From: Rhyacichthys aspro
Lineage: Eukaryota; Chordata; Actinopteri; Gobiiformes; Rhyacichthyidae
Length of the DNA: 64,000 nt
Assembly: GCA_036850595.1 (NCBI GenBank)
Contig: CM072168.1
Location: 16,793,982 to 16,857,981, forward strand
Reading direction: 5' to 3'
In this document: one piece after another, positions 24,611-38,800 of the stretch
How the letters are laid out: every line of letters starts with the position of its first letter
Position numbering within the stretch: the first letter of the stretch is position 1
Made by a program: the position numbers and the translations under genes
The notes under the pieces: model-generated
Database searches by the model: none
The model's input: the letters and a program-made list of their open reading frames with translations, nothing else
What the model was told of the DNA's origin: nothing

Positions 24611-27600
24611 AAATTAGGCACGCTTTACACAGTGCACTGTTTTTGTGAATGTTGGGACTCCCTCTGAGTTTTTATTGTTTTTGTCCATGCAGTTGGATCC
24701 GTTTTGCCTCCTGGAAATCAAACTCTGACTGACAGGGACCGGTATGAGTTCTGTTTACAATTAAAAAAAATTGGGATGGCTCAGATCAGATCAGGCTGGT
24801 TTTGGGGACTGTTCTGTGACTGCAGCTCATAAAACTACAAACAGAAATCTAGGGTCATGAAATTAATCACAAAACCTTATCACTTATTAATATCTCTTTT
24901 TGTGGCACCCATTTAATTGCAGTTAAGCAATAACTGACTTCAATGAGACATTAACGTAAAGAGATGCATAACTTGTGCATGACTAATACTGATATTGTAT
25001 TTCAGGTAGACACATCTGACCTAGGCAACCTAAGGAGGAGTCAAATTGATGATTTTAATTACATTGACAAGACTGAAGTGCTGTGGCCAGGTCTAGTCAT
25101 CTGTCAGTATAATTCTTTTGGATCAAATTACCTTTATGCCTTGTGCTCCTGCAATAACACTACAAAGAAAGCTATACTGTTTATTACTGCTTCCAGGCGA
25201 TAAGATAGTAATCACATTCCACTTTAAATACTTCAGCCAAACATTTGTATAATCTCAGAAAACCAGCTTAATATGCACTAGATCATATTGTGTTATGTGC
25301 TAACTACTTGCCTGCAGTACATATACAAGCTGATTACAGAAGTGTGGCTGCTATGGTTGCATAATTGTAGGTATCTATAACTACTTAATTAAAGCCAGAT
25401 GAAGATGGTAGTCATGGTTAGGAAAACACTGCTGTAATTGATATGTTAGATACTTCATAAATACAGCCTATTCAAATGTAACTCCTTCTTCTTTGTGTCA
25501 TATATTTTGCAATGACATAGCAACTGCCTTCTCCATGGATACTGAGTGTTATTTTGTTCACAACGGGTGGCTGAGTTTTAGTCTAAACGCTGCACCTTGT
25601 CAAAATGCCAAGAGAAGATCAAAGAACACAGAGCATCATTGTCATTCTTCCCTATTTGGAAATGTGATAGGGGAAAGTGGACTCCTTAAATCCTTTGAAG
25701 AACCACTCAAACTATGTGAAATGAAGGTAAAACCCACGTGTGTTGGTGACATATGACTAGTCATGTGATTTTTCTAAAGTAACCGAGTATAGTTTTACTG
25801 TTTTAGCAGTTACAGCAGCTATTCATGGTGTAAGTAATCATATAATTAATTATTATATACCTTTTATGAGCCAAAGGTATCAGGCAATGAAAAGCTTTAT
25901 GAAATATAGCCACAAGCAAAAAGCATAGTTATGTGACATCAAAATTACCAAGAACCGCCATTTTACCTTTTACAACTAGGTGTGTTTTAGTCTGATCTCA
26001 AACCAGCAACCTGCACAACTGAATATCTGTTTACTGAGTCACTGAGTCGGTACAATACAGTGTAAATCAAAAATGCCACGTTGGTTAAACACAACGGTAA
26101 GAAAACAAATGCAAGTCTTACTCACATCTTTGGGTTGGCTGCCAAAGTGGATTCTTAGCTCAAGAAAAAAAAGATTATCACTTGACACAATGTTCATGAA
26201 GAAATATGCAACCCTGAACTGGCTTTATTGTAGAAAACCACATATATCTCAGTTTGTAAAGTACATAAGATGATAACAAGGATCTAAATGTGAAGTTGTA
26301 AGGTTTAATAGTATTTGTTAATAAAATAATCAACAATATACAGTGGTTATTGCATGCTCCTAGACTAATCAGCTGCAACTAACATTAACAAAATGGGCCA
26401 AAACAATAAGGCTATAGGCAAGGCATATATGCTGCATTCATGTTATATAAATTCAATAAAAGTAACTCGACCAAAAGTATGGAAGAGGAAAACACCAGTT
26501 AGCAGCTGGTGGTCAGTTCCCAAAGGTTCACCTTCCTCTCCCTCCGTTCATCCATCTCTCCATCCTTCCATCCGTCTAACCACTCACTGAGGGCATGCAG
26601 CGCAGTGCAAGCCTCTAATCTGTGGCTCGGAGCAGCTGCTGCCTTGTGGCTCCCAGGCAGCAGGGCTCTTATTATTGTGCATGGACTCACATACATGCAG
26701 CTACACACACTCATGCAAAAACACACATGCGTAGAGCCGAGTCCTCTCATGTGGTACGCCAGCTGGCCGTGGCGTGCCTTCGCCTTTACCAGTGCGACCC
26801 AAACACTGCCTGCTGCAGCTCCTGGTGCTACTGCTACACTCTGGGGACTTTCCAAGGCACAAGTACCCAAGAGAGTGGAAAGAGCAGTGGATGACAGAAA
26901 CAAGGGGCAAACGCTGCAGTGTGGGCAGAAAACAAAAGGAGACGAGAGATAAAAATAGCTAATGAAATTATGACAAAGAACAGATGATAAAAAGACACAG
27001 CTAAATTGAGGAAAGCCTGAATTATATGTCAGATTTTTGTAACTGCAGTATTTCAGTTATTTTCTGTCAGCGCTGTCTCCCAAGGCAAGTGTATAAAGTT
27101 TATAAAGTCACTGATAGATGGATATCAACATTAACCACTAAACCAACCATTTCAATACAAACACAGCAGTCAAATAATGCAGTTCACTTCTAGAGATAAT
27201 AGGCATACTACCTAAATGACCATTCAAAAGGTCGGATGGGAGCGCTGTGTAAATTTTCCGACCAGCCCCTCTCAGCCCGGCCCATGTGAGCTGCACATCT
27301 GCGTGAGCTCAGCCATCTCTTCCCATCGCAGAAACATGAGCAAGATGGATGCTGGTAGCCACAGAGGTTTCTCCTGTGGTTTTTACTGAGCTCAGATCTA
27401 GACTCACTCTGTCCATCTCTACCCACTCTCTGATCTCTGGTCCACTTATCTGCCCACTTGCTCTCTTTAGTGACTATGTCATGCTCTGATCCTGATTCTC
27501 TGCTAATGGCTCAAGTTGGAGCCACGAGGAAAGTTCTGGGCAGGACTATGGCTAAATAAAGTAAGGTGGCTAATATCACACAGATGGCTCACATCTCTAT

Positions 27601-29267
27601 GGCTTGGCAATCACAGGAGGAAGTTTAAAGGAATAAGAATATTTGGACAAACCAAAATAAAAAAAAAATAAAAAAATGAAGACAGTTTCTTTTTAGAGGG
27701 GGAAAGGTTTGGGCCTGCAATATCTTAATTAGCCAAAACTGATGAGCCAGTGTTACCTGGACTCTTATACGTAATAAATTATTGGAGTTTGAAATGCGAA
27801 ACATTCAATAGTATTATTTTAACTGTGTGCCATTGTCAGATAAGCACAAAGCACAAATGTCATCACAGAAAAAGGCTTGTGTTCTTGGAAACCCCAGAAT
27901 GAAAACAATCCTAGGTTTTGTGTTCAGAAGACCAATCCAAAACTCTAGACTCATTCATTCATTATGGTCAACACATATAATGCTGTGTATAATCTCATAA
28001 AATCCAAGCCTGTGAAGTGCAGCAGTTATGTTTACAGTGTCCCACATTCCAACATCCTCACACTGCATTTAGGTCAACGTTTACAGTGTTTCAGGGATTT
28101 TGCATTGATTTCTTTGTTTTTGAGTTATTCTATCATTCATGTTCATAAGCAGTCTAAGCAGAGCCATTACATAGAACATATTATATTCATGTTTCATTTA
28201 TAATTTAGCACATACACGTATAGAGCACAGAGCACCATCTGTTTGTGTTCTTAGGAACTGATGGAAGATCAAAGCGGCCGTCTTTCAACCAACACCTGAC
28301 ACACACCACACGGCAGGCATCAGGATTGTTTAATCAGCATCACTTTGAGCACTAAGGGTGAGTGAGTAAAGAAGAAATGATGGCAGTTTAAATAAAAACA
28401 CTCACCATTACACTCAGCAAAAAGATAGTCATACTTGATCACTTTTAGGTTTTGTTTTCTTTGAAATATCTTGAATGGATGTTTTTTGGCGTATTTCATT
28501 GACCTTTTTGTTGAGAATATTCATGATTTAAAATAAAAACTTTCTTCCTTGAGTCACATATCAGGTATCACTGTTTTAATTCAGTATAACCCAGCCTCAA
28601 AATCTCAACACCCTGTATTAAAACTAGAGCCAGATTTACAATTATTAGTAAACTTTGTTGAAACAAAAACATCTGCATATTTCCCATCTTTGTTGAGTAA
28701 CAAATAGTTACTTTTTCCTCATGTACGTTTTCTAGCTGCAGTAAATCCTGACCTTTAAGATGTCCACAAGGACCATAAAGTGCTCTCCATGTGGGCAGCA
28801 GTCTTTGATTTCTGGGGTCACAGTAAGTAGTAATCACGAGCTACAAAGTCATTAACCATAGAAGACAGTGCTGACCTGCACTGGAGGAGAAGTCTATTTG
28901 ATGTCGCTAAATAATAGGGTGGGGTTGCCTCTCAAATCAGGTGAATGAGCGGCTGTCACTTTTGAGGATCTAATCTGCAGCAGAGCTAAGTCTGAGGCAT
29001 TATTTTACCAACACACATCCACTGTTGGTGCAGAAAAGCACTTTGAATTACAATGTTGCATCTGTTCTGCATTTCAGTATTCATTATAATCACTCGAAAA
29101 GCCCTGTTTAGCTTTTAAGTTAAACACCTGCACATACACACTCACATTAATCATGCCTCACTTCAGCCAAATCTTTAAAATATTACGGGAACTATGGAGC
29201 CTCGCGTTACCGTAAGTGTTTATGTGTGTCTGCATTGAGTCACCATAAGCGGGCCAGTCACAAAGTG

Positions 29268-29280
29268 AGGTCAAAGGTCA
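29268..29280 (+). promoter_or_regulatory. DR1 nuclear-receptor response element
   Basis: AGGTCA-A-AGGTCA is a perfect direct repeat with one-base spacing, the consensus for RXR heterodimers, HNF4 and COUP-TF. A third half-site, AGGTCC, follows at 29285-29290 with four-base spacing. The surrounding 29.15-29.45 kb looks less AT-rich and less repetitive than its neighbours. Confidence 0.5.
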
Positions 29281-29480
29281 AATGAGGTCCCATTTGCTTC
29301 AGAAGGAGCGACCTTATTTCCTGTCACGAACGTCTTGTGTGGCTTCTAATTGTGCTCAGAACAAGATGGAAGGATGTGAGGAGGACTGCATTTTAGTTTT
29401 TTTGCACGAGTTTTACATTTAGCAGGGTGCCGAATGTAATGGCACAGTAATTTCCAAGTAATTGCCTTTAGACTTGTTAT

Positions 29481-29540
29481 ATAATAATACGTTTATTTAT
29501 ATAGCACTTTCCTAAACAATGTTACAAAGTACTTTACAAT
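29481..29540 (+). repeat. Interspersed repeat fragment (TTTATATAGCACTTT type)
   Basis: The blocks ATAATACGTTTATTTATATA, GCACTTTCCTAAA and TTACAAAGTACTTTACAA resemble a dispersed teleost repeat with TTTATATAGCACTTT and TACAAAGTGCTTTACA. The family was not determined. Confidence 0.45.
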
Positions 29541-29715
29541 CAGTTTTTTAAATCACATGCACTTGAATCACATCCATTTTTATCAATTCACATTCAATTT
29601 AATTCACATGTTCTTTACATAATCTTACACTTGTGTGTTTTTAATTCTGTGCTTTGTACTTTTACCACAAAATATATTTTACTTCCACCCCTCATACAGT
29701 ATAAATGATAAAAAC

Positions 29716-29737
29716 AATAAAATAAAATAAAATAAAT
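29716..29737. repeat. (AAAAT)n simple repeat
   Basis: Short tandem run of AATAA/AAAAT units. Confidence 0.8.
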
Positions 29738-29807
29738 GCAGACAATATTAAATCAGGCAAATGAAACTGAAAAAATAATAGTCCTATATTATTTTTCTTG
29801 TCACTGT

Positions 29808-29852
29808 ATTGAATTAGGCTCATATAGTCACAGAATATGAGCCTAATTCAAT
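29808..29852. repeat. Perfect 18-bp inverted repeat (hairpin)
   Basis: ATTGAATTAGGCTCATAT (29808-29825) and ATATGAGCCTAATTCAAT (29835-29852) are exact reverse complements around a 9-base loop. There is no GC-rich stem with T-run arrangement and the stem is short for a canonical microRNA precursor. It may be a remnant of a palindromic element. Confidence 0.8.
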
Positions 29853-32800
29853 CCGACAAAGACTGACTTACCCATTTATCAAATAAATATATTTCCGTTG
29901 GTTTTCCACTTTTATACAAATTAGAGATACATGGAAATTCACAGGATCCAACAACACATGGGGAATTTCAACATAGATCCATATAAAATTCAAAAATATT
30001 AGTTGCAGCACATAGAAAGGATGTTGAATGTGGTTAAGTTCCATAAAAACAATTATATTCTGTTATATTTAGTTCATACAGGGGCAACTCTTCACTTGTA
30101 AATAGCCTCATGTCTGTTTTGGGGTTATATAAAAGCCCCTACATTTACTGCTACAACAGAGATTCTCTTGAATGGGTTTATGTTACATCACATTTCCTCA
30201 AAAACACTGATTAATCAGTGCAACGTAATGCATTTAATTTGGCCGACTGACTTGGGTTTCTGACAGATGTTATGATTGTCTACTATATAAGTCTCACACA
30301 ATAACATGTTAAATTCAGCCTCCTATAATTCAAACTATCTATACATAGAGGGCCCAGTGATGTTTTTGGCTTGGGATTTACATGTCTGCCACAATTTATT
30401 CCGACAATATGGAGTTAAGAGAACCATAACATTTCATTTTGGCCTCTCGCTGAACAAAAAACCTTGCACTAACTTTGAGTAAAACATAAACCCATCAAGT
30501 GCAATTTCCATCTTTCTTCATTTGCTGGTGTTATTTTGAGGTTTAAATCCCGGCTGTGGAAAAAAAAAGAACAAAGCTGTCTGTCTGTTAGATATACTGT
30601 CGCTGGTTATCATGGTGTGTTTTTGGTCTTGGATGACTGTAAGGGTTGGTTACGGTTGAAATCGGGGCCATTCATAGCCATAGCAACAGTAGCACAAGAC
30701 AGAGACCCTGGTGAAAATGTCTGTGTGTGAGTGTGTGTGCACATGTGGAATCATGGGAAGGTTTTATCGAGCGGACTGAGGTCCAGACTGAGATGATGAC
30801 AAGCTGGTCAATATTTCCATTAGGTCAAGCTGTTACAATCTCCATACTGGCCTTTAACATGTCCTTCCATTGAAGCAGCCATGTTCCTAAAGTCCATAAA
30901 TACTTTATACTAGACTCCTACATAGACTTCAGTTTAATGGCTAATATTTTTAATCTAATCTTCATTTATTCTATGTATGAATCTGTTTTTTATATCCAGA
31001 GACCACCATGAGTCTGCTTGGCTTTTGATAACTTTTACTTTTATTTACTAATCAACACCCAACTCCAAAAACTTTATACTTTGTCATACATATCAGTCAC
31101 TTACATGGATCTCTATTTGAAGGCAGCTAACAGATATTTTTCCATCGACTTAATGGAAACCACTGTCTATATCTAAATATATATCGGCCCAAAGGCAGCA
31201 CTTACATGTCATTGGCTCCATAAAGTCACCATTAACACCCTGCCACCATCATTAGGTAATTTATTGCTTTAATTACAGACAGAGGGAATCCCAACAAGAG
31301 TTTATAACCGCTCTAATAGGTATGACCCCTGCAGGTCCTGGTGCAGGGTCAGCGGGGGTCACCATCACTCTTCACAAAATGAGTTCAAGCTTTGGGAAAC
31401 TGTAGAGGATGTTAGGACTAAGAGTTTGGGGTCTTTAGAGGTTATTTTTATTTTAGTTCAGTTCTAGTTCAGGGCATTTTGGTGCAGTTACAGGTGTTAT
31501 TTGAGTTTTAATATAGTTAGTATAGTTTCATATTTTGTTGGTTTCTGCAGAAATGGAAAGTGGTAAATGGAACTGGAAAGTTGGCTTGAGTGGACCCCAT
31601 AAAGCATTTGTGATATGTTTGACTCAAGAGAAAACTCGATAGAAGGGTTATCTAACCTAACAGCAGACAAACTGTTCTTTGAGTTGCTGGATACGCAATT
31701 TTACAGAACATTAGGTGCCCTTAAAATTGAATACCTGTCAGTACAGATACAACTACCTAATATTCATTAAGAACACACATTTCAGAGGTATGTTGTTGTT
31801 TGATGTTGATTTTTTTTCAGATGTTTTGTCACTGACTTTTTTAAAACAGTTAGTGTAAAACTGGTATCAGGATTTGGACAACCCTGGTTACTTGTCCAAC
31901 TATTTGCCTCAAAAATGTGTAGTAGACCAGTCTACAACACTTGTCGGAGAGTGGCTGTTCAGTTCACTTTTGTCTCTTCTATAATATTAAACAAAATAAG
32001 GATTGTATGTTTTTGTTCCTTATTATGTCTTTTATACATTTGTGTTACCTTGGGAGACTTGATGGAACTATTGCCTCACAGCAACAAAACCAGAGCTCAA
32101 TCCTTGTGCAGGTACAGGTTTTTCTGTGCAGGGTTTGCATGTTCTTTCACCTAAAATCCCAGACACGTACAACAGATCCCCTGTGGGGGCAGAACGTCCT
32201 TGTAAAAGAGTTTAGTGATCTCAGTGGAATTTGTGGAAGCACAGACGTGTATTACCTCTCCAAATTACCACCAGATAACTCTGGTGCCTCGATGGATCAT
32301 GTCTAATTGGATCTGTTTAGTACAAATTGTAGAATCTGAAGAAATGAAGGAGGAAAGTTAAACTAAGCGCTGTCCACTAGAGAATCACATTTAATAACAT
32401 TTGGTATTTAGTGTCTGATGTTGACTTTGATGATGAGTCAAATTCTAGCTGCATACCATTCCCACAGCATCTTTTCAGTTTTCCAAAAATTTCCACGACG
32501 AACCAAAACCACAGTGACATCAACCAGATTCAACCAGCATCTACATTTCTGAGCTGAAAAAAACCATTCTGGTTTCAACCCCTGCCTGCTTCCATATGTC
32601 CACACTCTACGACTAAACATGCCTCTGCCTCGTGTGACTTCATGTGCATAGTGTGGTTGGTGCAAACATTTGCATACGCTCAGCTTGGGTTGTTTTTCTG
32701 TTTTGTTTATTCGTGGTAAATAGAATATGTGTTAGAAAACGCTCACAGACAAGTGTATGTGCATCTGTTGTGTGCACTGGGTGCTGTGGGTGAACTGGGT

Positions 32801-35800
32801 GGGGCGAGAGACCCTGATGTGGTCTCCTCTGAGCTACTTCAACACATGGCGACAGGGGCACGAGGCTCCACGCATCACCAAGAATGTCTGGGAACCGTCT
32901 TTATGTGCGGACACGAGTGAATATGTATTTATCTGTGGGCTTCTGTGCCTATGTGTGTAAACAGGGTCGTTTTTAATGGGCTGATGTGGCCATACTGATC
33001 ATTATGTATTTGTGTGTGATGACGATGCCCTGGGAATATTTGCACCAGATACGAGAAGCAGCTGTTGTGTTAACCTCTGTTGGTACACCGCCATCACTGT
33101 CCAGCCCTCAAGGAATTTATGTCTCCTAATGCATATGTTTTACTCTGCGTGCTGAACTTCATCTCAGGTTTATACCTCATATTTTGGCAGATTTTTATCC
33201 TTTATCAGTCATTAATCTTGCGGTGTCCATTCTACAACACTCATATTCTCATCTTTCACATTTGCTCCATGTTATATTTGCGTTTCCTTTTACTGAAAGG
33301 CTGTAAATGTTTGTGTTTTGATTTCTGGTGAATTAGATTTATATGATTTCTCTTATAGTTATCGTGTAGTTGGATTGAGTTTTATTATGTAGCCTTAAGT
33401 TATTTAATGACATTTTAAATGACTCGTGTTGGCACTGTGACTTTTATGGGTAAATATGCTTCAAGGCTGTGAATGCTTTTGGCTGGATTTCCAACACCTG
33501 AATATCATAATACATGTTAAAGCTCATGTGTATATTTTTGGAGATCATGACGCGTTTGTACTAGTAAAACAAATGTTTGTTTCATTATTTTCTACGTTTA
33601 CAAAGTAAATTAACATATGTTTTCATTTTTGTTTATGTTCAATAGCTAAACCCTATGAATAGTAAAAGGCCTGCAGTGACTTATATAGTAACACTCCAAT
33701 GCATTTCTCTGTACATGCTTTCTACATAATCAAGTGCGTAATATAGTATCAGTGCGTGTGAATGGAAGAGTGTTTTAATGAGAAACTCTACATTGCTGCC
33801 AAGCTTGTAGTTTTCAGAGCTTATATTCCATATCCAAAATAACTTTGTTAAGTGTCGTGGTATCATATATCTGTTTCACAACACACAACTCTGTAAATTG
33901 CGGCTGTGACACATGTCGAGGTTCTCGGTGTGGTTCCCCAGAGCCGTTCCCTGAGCGGTTCTCGCGGCGCTCGCTCGCAGCAGCTGCACAGAATCGGGGC
34001 CAATCCACTGCAGAGTTGACTGTTCGCCTTCCAGAAATCAACCAACCCAGGCAACAGAGTTCAGCTTTTCCAGGGCTTCTCTCGGCCTCTGGGGATCAAA
34101 CATGGTCGCTAACAGGCATACAGGCAGCGGCCACCACAGCATGGCCCCTGGGCCAGAGGGAAACACCCTCCTGTGGCTTCCCTCTCCTGACAAATATTAA
34201 AGACCTGGCCTTCCTCTTTGGCCACTTTGCCTTTCCTTTATTTACTTGCCATTTTGTGGAATTAACCTTGTACTCTATTATCTGTGTTTAATATCTAACA
34301 AAATGCAATGAGACTTTATAGGCACTTTTCCCCCACAAAGCTGTCAAGTGACTGTTTTGCATTGGTATGAGATCACTACATATACCTCTATACAACCCAA
34401 TACCGCTGTAACGTGTGTCTTTTTTCTTTGTCACTCTGTACATTTAGAGTGACACCTGTGTGAGCCCTGCTTTTTATTCTCGTGAGCTGTTCTTTCTCTC
34501 TGTGTCTTGCTATCCATCTCTCTGCTCACTCCTTGTCTTTTACTGACAGGGTTACAGGATTAGTAGCTGCAGCTTCAAAGGCTCGACCATATGTGTGCAG
34601 ATTTACTACAAGCACACATGCGATAATTGCACCAGGAGCCAGAGGATTTACACCAGCAACCTGGAAATACACCCCGCGCCGTTTCTTCGATAAGGACCAC
34701 AATGAACCTACAGTAGTATCGTTGTTGAAGTTAAGACTGAACATGTGACTCATCAAAACATTTGCGGGTGGTAATTCCCTTCCTCGCTTCGTACACAGAA
34801 AATAATATACTAATTACACAACTCTGCCACAGTGTACTTAGGTGCTGAAGTGTGAATAAAGGCATTAAAGCAGAAAAGTTATTTCTGTCAGATTCAGGCG
34901 AGATAATGTGTGTGAAGAAGCCACACAGAAGCAAGGTTTGCTAGAACATGCGTCAAACACAAGGCCCAAGGGCAAAATTAGGGTCTGTGGAAATGATAAT
35001 GCAGCTGGGAGTTTATTAGTAATAGGTAACAGATTTAATAGGCTGTGGAATAACCAATTTAAAACATGTTATTACTGATAAAAGATAATTATGAATATCC
35101 ATGCTGCAAAATATGCAAACAATGTATTTTACTTTGGTTACATTCAAATATGTCAACAATATATTATGCTTTTGATATAATTTTCATTTGTAAAGCTTAC
35201 AGTAAAATGGGTTAAGAAGTTCTCCCTTGTCTCTCCTATTCTGTCACCAGGTAATGTTTTAACTCCATCAATCCACCATTACTTCCAGTGGGTACACTAA
35301 AGACAAATGTAAACGATTAAGCAATGGAAAAGGAGGGCACAGCGGGACAAACTGTAAAAGAGGTGAGAAAGGTGCCGAAAGAAGGCTGTGTTTAAAGTGT
35401 TATTTAGGAGACAGAGTGAAAAGAGTGGCACAGAGTTTGAAAGTGGAGCTCATTTTGTGGAGTCTCAGAAGAAGACATCTGGAGAGCAGGTGTTGGAGCC
35501 AGCTGTGGCAGTGTAGAGAGGCAGAAGTAAAGGGAAGTGCCCCCTCTACAGGTCATTGAGGGGAGTTACGTCTCAGAGATGAAGAGACGCATTTGTGGAG
35601 ACATGCCTGGGCAAGAGCCTGGCTAAGGACACATCAGTCACCCTTCAAAAGACAAGCAGTTGTTACAAAGTTGAGGCATTTGTATTTTGAATCGTTTTAT
35701 AATTTGTGTGAACAATGTGTCACAAAGAAGAGAAAATAGGCTTCACAGTAGTCACAGTAACATCAGCCAGTAACAGATGCTGTTTATGTAGTTGATGGTG

Positions 35801-38800
35801 ACGTTTGAGAGCGACAAAAGATACATATAAGCAGGTAATGCTTTTCTACTTTTTCTCCTTCTAGACATTTATTTGTTGGAGTAGACGCCTATTAGAGCCT
35901 TTTAGAGGTAGAATTAGTTCATCTTTTCTGGTGTGGGCACAAGGCTGTGGTGGGACTCGGCCCCTGCTTTACTCGGCATCAAAAGAACATTACCACTGCT
36001 TCCTTTACAAATTTATTTAAAACACAATAATTATTTGTTATATTAGATTCAAAGTATAGAAGCCAGATGCAAAATCTCCATCTGATTTTAACATTTTAGG
36101 CTCATTTGAAAGACTCACTGTAATTTTTACTTCACATATGACATTATTAGTGTATTTTCATTATAGAATCTCAATGTCCTAGTCGTAGACTCCCGAAGGG
36201 GGGCCTATTTTGAATCTGGCACATATCAGAGAGCCTGTAGTGCCCATTTTAAACATTATTCAGCAAACATGATTTAGAGTAATGCATTGTCTCCCTAAAA
36301 TGACACTGTTCCATAATAATTCATCTGTTTGTGCTAAAGTGTCACACATGTGCAGAGGCTAATGAGATCAGTCTATTTTCAGAAAACACTAAGAATACTA
36401 CGTGCACATGTGATTATCTGTACTTTATTATGATCGGTGGGAGTGCTGGATCCTAACAAAGATCTAAGCCTGACATTTTCACTGTACATCACAGAGATAA
36501 TCTGCAGATGAAGATGTCTTAGCTGTAATTATGTTTAATCCACTCTTCAGTGGAGAAAAGGCGTGAATGTTTTACTTATCATTAAATTCTGACAAGGACC
36601 CAGCACTAGGTGTGTGTGCGTATAACAAACACCGGTGGGTACATCTGAAGTACTGTAAAGTCTGTTCATGCATTTATGCCCTATGTGTGGATACGTGTCT
36701 TTGCACATTCCTGGCCGTCCAGAATCATGTATAATAAGCTTTAGTTTGACGTGCCCTTAAGATGAACTTAATAATCGGCATCTGTTGACTCCTGAGCTCT
36801 TGACACGGCTGCCAGTCAGCATCAGCGGTCAGATGAAACCACAAGTGTTGCCCTCAGAGGATCTTCCTTTACCCCTCTAACCCCTGCTTCTCTCGTGCTT
36901 AATTAGACACCGCCTTGTCTTGTCTTACTCCGAGCTGCTCTTTGCTCGGGTCATGTAAATCTGTTTCATATGACTTTGCAAGAGGATCATCACTGAGGTT
37001 AGTACTAAAGGTGGAATATAAAGCAGTAAGGAAAATGCACTTTTTTAATAAGCAGATCTTGAACAGATTTTGTATGTTTCAGCCAATTCCATCAAGTTAT
37101 TAATAACAATGTTACCTAATGCTTTCTAAATGATCTACATTAGCTAAAACATAAATATCTAATGGGTCAATATCTAATCTTGGTGGCCCTGCAGGGACAT
37201 GTTCTTGTCAATGAACAAACCCAGTGAAAATGGTTCAAATGATCAGTTCACTCTGTGTCTCTTTTATAAGATAATACACCCATGCTGTCTCCCCTATAGT
37301 TCAACTGCATACTACAAAAACAGTGCACCATTAATAAAGAATTAAATGCTGTACATTTGTGGGTTGCTAATTGTGGAAAATACTAATTAGCCCATAAAAG
37401 TCAGACTCAAGACACCATTCAACAAGACCACAAACCAGCGTCAGCTTCCTTTGAATTTAGTCTTTTGTAAAGTTTGATTTCCTCAGCCACAAACTGATGT
37501 CATGCTTGTCAGCTCCCCTCCCGTCTCCTGAGGAAGGCAATGGGAGATGATAGGAGTTTGTTGCCAAGTTACAAAATGTCAAAGGTTAAAGAATGTTTCT
37601 CTCTGTGATGATGTTTTCAGAGAAGCAGCGAAGGCCAGAGCAAGTACCTCTCGCTACTGGATACTAAGAGAGTGCTTTTCTTAGCAAGGAATCAAACAAT
37701 AACCATTTGTCTCAGAGTTTGGCTCGTCATTTGTTTTCGTGCAAAATAATGTCCACCATCTTATCTCCATTTACGCTCAGCTACAGCCACATGTTCTTAA
37801 TGAATTAAAATGCAATTTAAGCCAACACTGGTCTGTAGGATTTTAAAAATGATCAGCATCAAATTGCATTGGCTCTATTGGCTATTGGCTCTACTGCTGT
37901 GTCCATTTGTGCCCATCAGTCCCGTCTCCTGTATCGTTCACAGAATCTAATGTTAGTGTTTCATTTAGAGCTGACAAACTGATCAAACCGGTTGAATCTG
38001 TCCAAAAAGGTCATGTCTGAGTTCACTGTAGGTCAAGAGTAAGCCATGAAAGCTGAGGGTCATGGGAAGCTGCAGCTCTTGGCTCGAGCGGATAGGAACT
38101 CCACTGACAGGTTCTCTTTTGGAGGATGTTTGTAAAATGGCCGACCACTGATCCCACAGTAAAGAGCGTGCTGAGCAGTGACTGGGCTGTACACCGTGGG
38201 CCAAGGACACGAGGCGAGCACGCTGTGACCAATGATCTGAACCAGACCTCGTAGGAGCAGGCACCGGGGAAAGAGGGACGTGAGCGGAGGATGTGTGTGT
38301 TAGCGGGAGCAGAGCGCCTGTGTTTGAGTTGGGTTGATTACATTTGGAGATAGCAATCAGCTTCAGGACATTTTATGCTTATATTGTTTTGGATGTTTGA
38401 TGAGAATCCAAATGGAGAAGCTCGACACACATAAGCTGCAAATGTTCACATACACAAGAGGAATAGCTAAAGACGATACTTTTTTTTGTAACAAAGCTTG
38501 TGGAATATTTGGTAAAAAATAAATACATTTTAAAAAATGCTTAATTATCTTGGATAATATGGATACATTCCTAGAACATTAATCATTGTGATTGTGACGG
38601 ATTTTGCAGTGTTCTCCAATTTTCATGACTTCTTTATCGTTCAGACTTCCAGACAAACCAAACAAACTTCTGAAGTTATGCAACATATGATTTTGAAAAC
38701 TATGGCAAAACATAAATCGCAGCTATAGATTAACAGCTAAAGGTGCTGTGAAGATTTTGTTGAGGTTAATGACATTATAAACATCTCTCCCCTGCTTAAA

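Noticed and set aside
26499..26952. Several overlapping frames of 90-147 codons on both strands
   Set aside because: They arise together where GC content rises; none has a recognisable domain.
29808..29852. MicroRNA precursor
   Set aside because: The stem is only 18 bp with a 9-base loop and no extended pairing outside it, too short for a usual pre-miRNA.
33845..34291. 148-codon frame over a CpG-rich patch
   Set aside because: Not called as a gene because no motif or homology is evident; kept only as a composition finding.
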